Shown here one piece after another: positions 7,125-12,408 of a stretch of DNA of 12,408 nt; position 1 is the stretch's first letter; every line of letters begins with the position of its first letter. A program made the position numbers and the translations under genes. Below the pieces are notes generated by a model. It saw only the letters and a list, made by a program, of their open reading frames with translations, did not search any database and was not told where the DNA came from. This DNA comes from Betaproteobacteria bacterium (GTDB lineage: Bacteria > Pseudomonadota > Gammaproteobacteria > Burkholderiales > CANMPU01). Location of the stretch: contig CANMPU010000009.1 in NCBI GenBank assembly GCA_947499755.1, positions 1 through 12,408 of the forward strand, given 5' to 3'.

Positions 7125-7517
7125 TTATTCGCCTTTTGCCTCGACGCTAGCGGGCGTCTCCGGTCTATCCATTAGCTCAACTAATGCCATGGGCGCGTTG
7201 TCGCCATGGCGAAAGCCGAATTTTAAAATACGCAAATAACCACCGTTACGATTTTCGTAGCGCGGCCCAAACTCATTGAATAGTTTGGTGACGATATCCC
7301 TATCTCTAAGGCGGGAAAACGCCAAGCGACGATTTGCCACACTAGGCTTCTTACCCAAAGTAATTAACGGCTCTGCAACACGGCGTAGTTCCTTTGCTTT
7401 TGGCAAGGTCGTCTTAATGCTCTCGTGTTTAAATAGAGAGTTGGTCATATTGCGCAACATTGCCAAGCGATGGCTGCTGGTGCGATTTAGTTTTCTAAGT
7501 CCAAGTCCGTGACGCAT
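7125..7517 (-). CDS. rplQ: 50S ribosomal protein L17
   Basis: Large-subunit protein near the polypeptide exit tunnel. The 130 residues begin [20 protein letters not shown], the invariant L17 start, and include [26 protein letters not shown] and a C-terminal [20 protein letters not shown] segment followed by a short variable tail. E. coli L17 has 127 residues. AAGGGA lies six bases before the ATG and overlaps the rpoA stop region, so the two are coupled. Last gene of the alpha operon, followed by the hairpin terminator. Confidence 0.98.
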   Translation of the reverse strand: MRHGLGLRKLNRTSSHRLAMLRNMTNSLFKHESIKTTLPKAKELRRVAEPLITLGKKPSVANRRLAFSRLRDRDIVTKLFNEFGPRYENRNGGYLRILKFGFRHGDNAPMALVELMDRPETPASVEAKGE

Positions 7518-7527
7518 AGTGATTCCC

Positions 7528-8505
7528 TTAAGATTTCTCTAGCCCGGCCGGTGGCCAATTTTCCAATTTCATACACAATGAAAGATCTCGTGCTGCCAAT
7601 ACTTCTTTAATTTCGTTTAACGACTTTCTTCCCAAATTAGGTGTCTTCAACAATTCTGTTTCGGTGCGTTGAATAAGATCACCGATATAGAAAATGTTTT
7701 CCGCTTTCAAACAATTTGCCGATCTAACAGTCAATTCAAGATCATCTACCGGGCGCAGTAAAATCGGATCAACCTGTGGCACTTTTGGTTGCTCTATATG
7801 AATCGGTGTGCCTTCAAGGTCTGCAAAAACAGAAAGTTGCTCCACTAAAATTCTCGCGGCATACCTAACCGCTTCTTCAGGATCAATCACGCCGTTGGTT
7901 TCAATGTCCATTATTAGTTTGTCATGATCCGTACGCTGCTCCACACGGGCACTTTCGACAGAATAGCTCACCCTTTGTACCGGGCTAAACCCAGCATCTA
8001 AAAGGATAGCGCCGATACCGCGACTATCTTCGCTCTTCGGTCTTGCCGTTGCCGGAACATACCCACGACCCTGCTCAATCTTAATCTGCATATCCAGCTT
8101 GCCACCCGCGACCAAATGAGCGATGACGTGATCCGGATTAATGATTTCGACATCATGACTGGCCTCAATGTCTCCAGCAGTCACGACGCCTTCACCTTCT
8201 TTTTTAAGATTCAAAGTGGCTTCTTCGCGATTGTGCATTTTAATTGCCAACCCTTTTAGGTTTAGCAAAATATCCACCACGTCTTCCCTAACACCGTCCA
8301 AGGTCGAGTACTCGTGTAACACGCCGCTGATCTTCACTTCTGTGGCTGCGTAACCGGGCATCGACGACAACAAAACACGACGCAGGGCGTTACCTAGCGT
8401 GTAACCATAACCACGCTCAAACGGCTCCATCGTTACCTTGGCATGTACCGGTGAAAGATTTTGAACGTCTATGATGCGCGGCTTTAGTAAAGTGCTACTT
8501 TGCAT
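7528..8505 (-). CDS. rpoA: DNA-directed RNA polymerase alpha subunit
   Basis: Alpha dimerises to start assembly of core RNA polymerase, and its C-terminal domain contacts UP elements and activators. The 325 residues contain the N-terminal domain with [20 protein letters not shown], a short linker with [16 protein letters not shown], and the C-terminal domain [20 protein letters not shown]. The UP-element arginine (E. coli R265) is R261 here. The close E. coli equivalent has 329 residues; the ending [10 protein letters not shown] is typical of betaproteobacteria. Two glycines of the usual RGLSLGM segment are replaced (D307 and C311). AGAGGA lies upstream of the ATG. It sits 20 bases after rpsD and 10 bases before rplQ. 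Confidence 0.98.
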   Translation of the reverse strand: MQSSTLLKPRIIDVQNLSPVHAKVTMEPFERGYGYTLGNALRRVLLSSMPGYAATEVKISGVLHEYSTLDGVREDVVDILLNLKGLAIKMHNREEATLNLKKEGEGVVTAGDIEASHDVEIINPDHVIAHLVAGGKLDMQIKIEQGRGYVPATARPKSEDSRGIGAILLDAGFSPVQRVSYSVESARVEQRTDHDKLIMDIETNGVIDPEEAVRYAARILVEQLSVFADLEGTPIHIEQPKVPQVDPILLRPVDDLELTVRSANCLKAENIFYIGDLIQRTETELLKTPNLGRKSLNEIKEVLAARDLSLCMKLENWPPAGLEKS

Positions 8506-8525
8506 GGCAGGAATCCTCTAACAGG

Positions 8526-9155
8526 TTACTTGGAGTAAAGCTCTACCACCAAGGATTCATTAATCGTGGATGGAAGGTCACTGCGTTGCGGGTTATTTTT
8601 AAACGTACCCTTCAACGCTTTAACGTCAACCTCTAACCATTCCGGGAACCCTCGCTGTTCCGCAGCCTCGGCAGCTGCTTTCAATCGAAGATGTGGTTTA
8701 ACTTTGTCGGCGACCTCGACGACGTCTCCGGCGCGTACGTGATAGGAAGGAACGTTAACTCGGTGGCCATTCACCAATATCCCATTGTGGCGTACAATTT
8801 GGCGCGCCTCAGAGCGGGACGCTCCGAATCCCATTCGAAACGAAACAGTGTCTAGTCTACTTTCTAAAAGCTGTAGCAGATTCTCGCCAGCGATACCGCG
8901 TTGCTTCTCCGCCATTTCATATATTTTCCGAAATTGACGCTCTAATATGCCGTAAATTCGTCGCAGTTTTTGCTTCTCACGCAACTGCGTACCGTAGTCT
9001 GACAGTCGACGAACTGCTTTTTGTCCATGCTGCCCAGGAGGATAGTTTCTACGCTCTACTGCACATTTATCAGTAAAACATTTCTCGCCTTTCAGAAACA
9101 ACTTCTCGCCTTCGCGGCGACACTGGCGACACTTTGCATCAAGATTTCGAGCCAA
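8526..9155 (-). CDS. rpsD: 30S ribosomal protein S4, zinc-ribbon (four-cysteine) form
   Basis: Primary 16S rRNA-binding protein of the small subunit; in E. coli it is also the repressor of its own operon. The 209 residues start [20 protein letters not shown] and carry C9, C12, C26 and C31 in a CX2C-X13-CX4C pattern, the zinc-binding form; E. coli has the cysteine-poor form. The body has [20 protein letters not shown], the S4 RNA-binding domain [20 protein letters not shown] with [10 protein letters not shown], and the invariant ending VVELYSK. The start codon is TTG (9153-9155), with AGGAG six bases upstream; no ATG or GTG is available near it. A TTG start may lower S4 output relative to its neighbours. 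Confidence 0.97.
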   Translation of the reverse strand: MARNLDAKCRQCRREGEKLFLKGEKCFTDKCAVERRNYPPGQHGQKAVRRLSDYGTQLREKQKLRRIYGILERQFRKIYEMAEKQRGIAGENLLQLLESRLDTVSFRMGFGASRSEARQIVRHNGILVNGHRVNVPSYHVRAGDVVEVADKVKPHLRLKAAAEAAEQRGFPEWLEVDVKALKGTFKNNPQRSDLPSTINESLVVELYSK

Positions 9156-9161
9156 CGTGAT

Positions 9162-9166
9162 CTCCT
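9162..9166 (-). promoter_or_regulatory. Ribosome binding site for the rpsD TTG start
   Basis: AGGAG lies six bases upstream of the TTG at 9153-9155, at the tail end of rpsK's stop region. Its spacing and the invariant ARNLD protein start fix TTG as the start codon. Confidence 0.75.
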
Positions 9167-9170
9167 AAAA

Positions 9171-9560
9171 CTAAATCCGACGCCGCTTTGGCGGGCGACA
9201 ACCATTATGCGGGACGGGGGTAACATCAGAAATACTGGTGATCTTAAATCCCGCCGCGTTTAACGCGCGCACGGCAGATTCTCGGCCAGGTCCCGGGCCT
9301 TTAATCCTAACTTCCAAATTCTTAACTCCGCATTCCTGTGCCAATTTTCCAGCTTGCTCCGCAGCAATCTGCGCAGAAAACGGCGTACTTTTTCGCGAAC
9401 CCTTAAACCCGCTGCTCCCCGAAGTAGCCCAAGATAAGGCGTTACCTTGACGGTCCGTGATCGTCACAATTGTATTGTTAAAGGAGGCGTGAATATGCGC
9501 GATGCCTTCAACAACATTCTTTTTTACCTTCTTCTTGGTGCGGGTACTAACTTTTGCCAT
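9171..9560 (-). CDS. rpsK: 30S ribosomal protein S11
   Basis: Small-subunit platform protein that contacts 16S rRNA near the E site. The 129 residues match the family throughout: a lysine-rich start, [40 protein letters not shown], the glycine-rich [15 protein letters not shown] and the ending [17 protein letters not shown]. Length equals that of E. coli S11. It lies 29 bases after rpsM and 15 before rpsD, within the alpha operon. Confidence 0.98.
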   Translation of the reverse strand: MAKVSTRTKKKVKKNVVEGIAHIHASFNNTIVTITDRQGNALSWATSGSSGFKGSRKSTPFSAQIAAEQAGKLAQECGVKNLEVRIKGPGPGRESAVRALNAAGFKITSISDVTPVPHNGCRPPKRRRI

Positions 9561-9589
9561 AAAAATGTGGTCCTAAAATATCCGAGAGC

Positions 9590-9970
9590 TTATTTAGCGG
9601 CTGGTTTACTTGATGCGACACGAATTGCTTTCCTTGGCCCTTTTCGCGTACGCGCATTTGTTCGAGTACGTTGCCCACGCACCGGAAGTCCACGGCGATG
9701 CCGCAAACCACGATAACACCCTAGATCCATCAAGCGCTTAACATTGATCGAAACTTCGCGGCGCAGGTCGCCCTCGATCGTAAATTTGGCGACCAAGTCA
9801 CGCAATTTATCGATATCGCCATCGGAAAGATCTTTTATCTTTGCGGCTCCGCTGACACCGGCGTCCACACAAATCTTGCGCGCGCGCGGGCGACCGATAC
9901 CATAAATCGCAGTTAATGCGATTTCCGCGTGTTGATGATTCGGGATATTAATGCCTGCAATACGGGCCAT
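9590..9970 (-). CDS. rpsM: 30S ribosomal protein S13
   Basis: Head protein of the small subunit that forms bridges to the large subunit and touches P-site tRNA through its basic tail. The 126 residues begin [20 protein letters not shown] (a beta-like start), contain [30 protein letters not shown] and the tRNA-contacting [17 protein letters not shown] tail. E. coli S13 has 118 residues. The gene follows a 62-base gap that holds a promoter with a perfect -10, so it begins the separately transcribable alpha operon. TTGGA lies about eight bases before the ATG. Confidence 0.98.
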   Translation of the reverse strand: MARIAGINIPNHQHAEIALTAIYGIGRPRARKICVDAGVSGAAKIKDLSDGDIDKLRDLVAKFTIEGDLRREVSINVKRLMDLGCYRGLRHRRGLPVRGQRTRTNARTRKGPRKAIRVASSKPAAK

Positions 9971-10003
9971 GCGATTATTCCAATGCCATGAAAAAAAAGT
10001 ACA

Positions 10004-10032
10004 ATTATACCGTTTTCAATTACCCTCTACAA
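10004..10032 (-). promoter_or_regulatory. Internal sigma70-type promoter ahead of rpsM
   Basis: On the minus strand a weak -35, TTGTAG (10027-10032), is followed by a 17-base spacer and a perfect -10, TATAAT (10004-10009). Transcription would begin near 9997, within a C-T8 tract, leaving a leader of only about 27 bases before the rpsM ATG. The -35 touches the end of rpmJ. It would allow S13, S11, S4, alpha and L17 to be made independently of the spc operon. Confidence 0.6.
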
Positions 10033-10146
10033 TTAACCCTGGCGTTGCTTATGCCGAGGATCTTTGCAGATAACGCGCACAACACGCTTGCGCCTTACAA
10101 CCTTACAGCTTCGACAAATCTTTTTTACTGACGCTTGTACTTTCAT
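10033..10146 (-). CDS. rpmJ: 50S ribosomal protein L36
   Basis: Smallest large-subunit protein, a zinc-ribbon that binds 23S rRNA. The 37 residues start [20 protein letters not shown] and end [10 protein letters not shown], with zinc ligands C11, C14, C27 and H32 all present. This is the four-ligand, zinc-dependent form. A strong AGGAGGGG precedes the ATG by about four bases. It lies 33 bases after infA, an order found in betaproteobacteria and many other bacteria. It is too short for many gene finders but identification is secure. Confidence 0.97.
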   Translation of the reverse strand: MKVQASVKKICRSCKVVRRKRVVRVICKDPRHKQRQG

Positions 10147-10179
10147 CGCCCCTCCTATGAGTCCTAACGATTCTGCTTA

Positions 10180-10398
10180 CTATTTCGCCCTAAAGACGAT
10201 ACGCGCGCGGCTTAAATCGTAAGGCGTTAATTCCACCGTTACCTTATCGCCCGGAAGTATCCGTATATAGTGCATACGCATTTTTCCCGAGATATGTCCT
10301 AAAACAATGTGGCCATTTTCCAGCTTCACGCGAAACATCGCATTTGGGAGATTCTCCAGAATTTCGCCCTGCATCTCGATGGTATCTTCTTTAGCCAT
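10180..10398 (-). CDS. infA: Translation initiation factor IF-1
   Basis: Binds the A site of the 30S subunit and works with IF-2 and IF-3 during initiation. The 72-residue S1/OB-fold protein reads [20 protein letters not shown] at the start, then [20 protein letters not shown] and the ending [18 protein letters not shown]. Length equals E. coli IF-1. Its location between secY and rpmJ, and the [19 protein letters not shown] stretch, fit the betaproteobacterial spc-operon copy. The start follows the secY stop by three bases (TAGTAAATG), with no close Shine-Dalgarno sequence; GGGAGGGG lies further upstream inside secY, so coupling to secY is likely. Confidence 0.97.
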   Translation of the reverse strand: MAKEDTIEMQGEILENLPNAMFRVKLENGHIVLGHISGKMRMHYIRILPGDKVTVELTPYDLSRARIVFRAK

Positions 10399-10401
10399 TT
10401 A

Positions 10402-11727
10402 CTATCGAGTAGGGAAAACCCCTCCCTTAAGATTAGATTTCTTTAACAAGCTTTCGTATTGATGTGACATGATGTACGCCTGCACTTGACTCATGAAATC
10501 CATAGTGACCACCACAATAATCAGCAATGAAGTACCTCCAAAATAAAACGGCACATTCCATTTCAGTATCATGAACTCCGGCAACAAACACACCAACGTA
10601 ATGTAAATTGCGCCAACCAAGGTTAAGCGCGTAATAATTTTCTCGATATATTTAGCGGTGTGATCTCCTGGGCGAATACCTGGAACGAACGCGCCGCTTT
10701 TTTTCAAATTATCCGCAGTTTCTTTTGGACTAAATACGAGCGCGACGTAAAAAAAACAGAAAAATACAATCGCCGTAGCATATAACGCCACATATATTGG
10801 CTGCCCAGGATGCAGTGCCGCACTAACATCTTTCAACCACGTCATATGCTCCGCGCTTCCTAACCAACTAGCCAGTGTCGCGGGAAACAGCACAATACTA
10901 GAAGCGAAAATAGGCGGAATCACACCCGCCATATTCAACTTAAGCGGTAAATGAGAGCTTTGCGCACCATAAATTTTTCGCCCCACCTGACGCTTTGCAT
11001 AATTCACTAAAATTTTTCGCTGCCCGCGTTCGATAAACACGACTAAGGCCGTAACCGCAATAACAGCCGCGAACAACAAAAGCACCAAGGGAATTGAATA
11101 AGAGCCCGTACGAGCAAGCTCTAACGTTCCACTTACGGCGCTCGGCAGGCCAGCAGCGATACCGGCAAAAATAATCAGCGAAATACCATTCCCGATACCA
11201 CGTTCCGTAATTTGCTCGCCGAGCCACATTAAAAACATCGTTCCGGTGACCAGAGTAAGCGCTGTCGTTAATCGAAAAGTAATTCCTGGCTCCAACACTA
11301 AGCCGGCTTGAGATTCAAGAGCAACTGAAATTCCCAATCCTTGAAATAACGCCAAGGCAACCGTGCCATAACGCGTGTACTGCGTAATTTTTCTTCGTCC
11401 AGCATCGCCCTCTTTTTTGAGTTGCGCAAAATGTGGCGAGATCACTGAAACCAGTTGCATAATAATAGACGCCGAAATATACGGCATGATCCCCAGGGCT
11501 AAAATCGAAAAACGCGACAGTGCCCCACCTGAAAACATGTTAAACATGTCTAAGATGCCGCCTTTTTGCGATTGGAACAACTCGGCCAGCCGGGAAGGAT
11601 CAATCCCTGGCACCGGGATATGTGTCCCAATACGATAAACGACGAGCGCCGCAAGTAAGAAAAGAATCCGCTTCTTCAGATCCCCCATCTTACCTAACAT
11701 ACTCTGCGCTAATGTCGTATCAACCAA
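10402..11727 (-). CDS. secY: Protein translocase subunit SecY
   Basis: Channel-forming subunit of the SecYEG translocon in the inner membrane; it takes secretory and membrane proteins from SecA or the ribosome. The 441-residue protein has the family's ten membrane helices. Landmarks include [17 protein letters not shown] after helix one, the plug-region [21 protein letters not shown], the helix-five area [54 protein letters not shown] and the C-terminal helix. The start is a TTG at 11725-11727, two bases after the rplO stop, with AAGG about six bases upstream. An ATG ten codons in would remove residues usually present before the first helix and has no ribosome site, so TTG is preferred. Confidence 0.96.
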   Translation of the reverse strand: MVDTTLAQSMLGKMGDLKKRILFLLAALVVYRIGTHIPVPGIDPSRLAELFQSQKGGILDMFNMFSGGALSRFSILALGIMPYISASIIMQLVSVISPHFAQLKKEGDAGRRKITQYTRYGTVALALFQGLGISVALESQAGLVLEPGITFRLTTALTLVTGTMFLMWLGEQITERGIGNGISLIIFAGIAAGLPSAVSGTLELARTGSYSIPLVLLLFAAVIAVTALVVFIERGQRKILVNYAKRQVGRKIYGAQSSHLPLKLNMAGVIPPIFASSIVLFPATLASWLGSAEHMTWLKDVSAALHPGQPIYVALYATAIVFFCFFYVALVFSPKETADNLKKSGAFVPGIRPGDHTAKYIEKIITRLTLVGAIYITLVCLLPEFMILKWNVPFYFGGTSLLIIVVVTMDFMSQVQAYIMSHQYESLLKKSNLKGGVFPTR

Positions 11728-11729
11728 AC

Positions 11730-12170
11730 CTAGCCTTGCTCCTCTATCGTTCCACCGGCCGCCTCAATTGCCGCCCTTGCGCCCTTGGTCACACCCAGCC
11801 CCTTTAAAATAACTTTGCGTTTTAGCTCGCCCGAAAGAATTACTTTCGCCACCTGAGCTGCTTGCGGCACAATGTTGGCCTGCTTCAAAACCATAATATC
11901 GATAGTGTCAGCACCTAATTTAGCGAGGTCCGATAAGCGAACCTCGACAGTATTCTTTTTCTTAAGCGAAACAAAACCGCGCTTCGGTAACCGCCGCTGT
12001 ATCGGCATCTGACCACCTTCAAAGCCAACCTTATGGAATCCGCCAGTACGCGATTTCTGCCCTTTATGGCCGCGCCCCGCCGTTTTTCCCAACCCACTAC
12101 CGATACCTCGGCCAACACGTCTCTTGGCGTGTTTCGCTCCAGCAGCAGGTTTAATGTCATTTAATCGCAT
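11730..12170 (-). CDS. rplO: 50S ribosomal protein L15
   Basis: Late-assembling large-subunit protein. The 146 residues begin [20 protein letters not shown], followed by the glycine-rich [20 protein letters not shown] and [24 protein letters not shown], and end in the [21 protein letters not shown] segment. Length is close to E. coli L15 (144). GAGG lies six bases before the ATG. It is between rpmD and secY, as in nearly all spc operons. Confidence 0.98.
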   Translation of the reverse strand: MRLNDIKPAAGAKHAKRRVGRGIGSGLGKTAGRGHKGQKSRTGGFHKVGFEGGQMPIQRRLPKRGFVSLKKKNTVEVRLSDLAKLGADTIDIMVLKQANIVPQAAQVAKVILSGELKRKVILKGLGVTKGARAAIEAAGGTIEEQG

Positions 12171-12208
12171 CTAATTCCTCAAACTCTTCCGTTTGGATTA
12201 TCCACAAT

Positions 12209-12400
12209 TCACTTGGACGTTTCGTATCTCACGAGATAACTCGCCTTACCGATCAAGCCACGATTCGACGGCGTATCCTCAACTTCAACTGTATGATTAA
12301 TGTGGCGCAAACCCAAACCACGAATACACGCCCTATGATCACTCCGCGTTCCGATAACGCTTTTCAAAAGAGTGACTTTGAGTTTTCCGTTTTTTTCCAT
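12209..12400 (-). CDS. rpmD: 50S ribosomal protein L30
   Basis: Small large-subunit protein found in bacteria and conserved in archaea as L30/L7. The 63 residues include [40 protein letters not shown] and [10 protein letters not shown], matching E. coli L30 (59 residues) from its fifth residue on. Only eight bases remain upstream in the window, so the ribosome site cannot be checked and an earlier start is not excluded; the ATG fits the usual length. The next gene upstream is expected to be rpsE. Confidence 0.93.
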   Translation of the reverse strand: MEKNGKLKVTLLKSVIGTRSDHRACIRGLGLRHINHTVEVEDTPSNRGLIGKASYLVRYETSK

Positions 12401-12408
12401 ACCGAATT

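Noticed and set aside
8168..9716. Plus-strand frames opposite rpoA, rpsD, rpsK and rpsM
   Set aside because: All lie opposite highly conserved ribosomal or polymerase genes and show no family features.
9971..9989. Four-codon ORF (MALE, then TAA) just before rpsM
   Set aside because: Too short to assess and without its own ribosome site; more likely chance.
9971..10010. A possible terminator between rpmJ and rpsM (short GTAT/GTAC stem followed by T8)
   Set aside because: The stem is only four pairs with one wobble, too weak; the same bases form a perfect TATAAT promoter element.
10405..10430. Small AGGG/CCCT hairpin at the end of secY
   Set aside because: Four pairs, inside coding sequence, with no T-run; not a terminator.

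Overview
The window looks like chromosomal core DNA from a proteobacterium, most likely a betaproteobacterium. The gene order rpmD-rplO-secY-infA-rpmJ-rpsM-rpsK-rpsD-rpoA-rplQ, with infA placed between secY and rpmJ, is the usual betaproteobacterial arrangement; E. coli keeps infA elsewhere. The RpoA C-terminus, the four-cysteine form of S4 and the IF-1 sequence also read as beta-like, resembling Nitrosomonadales-type sequences from memory. No database search was possible, so placement below class is a guess.

Layout. Positions 1-3571 (minus strand) hold pepA, holC and valS, read in that order from right to left; valS runs off the left edge. The reading frame of valS stays open for 178 codons upstream of its expected start, so a small protein that is normally separate appears fused to valyl-tRNA synthetase. 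Divergent from pepA, positions 3660-5815 (plus strand) hold lptF and lptG, the membrane permease of the lipopolysaccharide exporter, overlapping by 4 bp. They converge on a minus-strand pair at 5812-7013: an RDD-family membrane protein and an S-adenosylmethionine hydroxide adenosyltransferase (DUF62 family). The latter is interrupted by a frameshift at a run of six T's; its missing C-terminus is intact in the next frame. Positions 7074-12400 (minus strand) hold the end of the spc operon and the whole alpha operon, closed by a strong hairpin terminator just after rplQ.

How the genes work together. The right half makes ribosomal proteins L30, L15, L36, S13, S11, S4 and L17, initiation factor IF-1, the SecY translocon channel and the RNA polymerase alpha subunit. 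A sigma70-like promoter with a perfect TATAAT lies between rpmJ and rpsM and would let the alpha operon be expressed separately. The left half combines protein turnover (PepA), replication (HolC), tRNA charging (ValS) and outer-membrane assembly (LptFG).

No mobile element, CRISPR array, tRNA or rRNA gene was seen, and no intergenic gap exceeds about 130 bases. I do not see a new multi-gene system. The observations most worth following are the ValS N-terminal fusion and the frameshifted SAM hydroxide adenosyltransferase with its overlapping TAATG junction. Unusual start codons (TTG for rpsD and secY, GTG for pepA) and two glycine substitutions near the RpoA C-terminus are lesser points.
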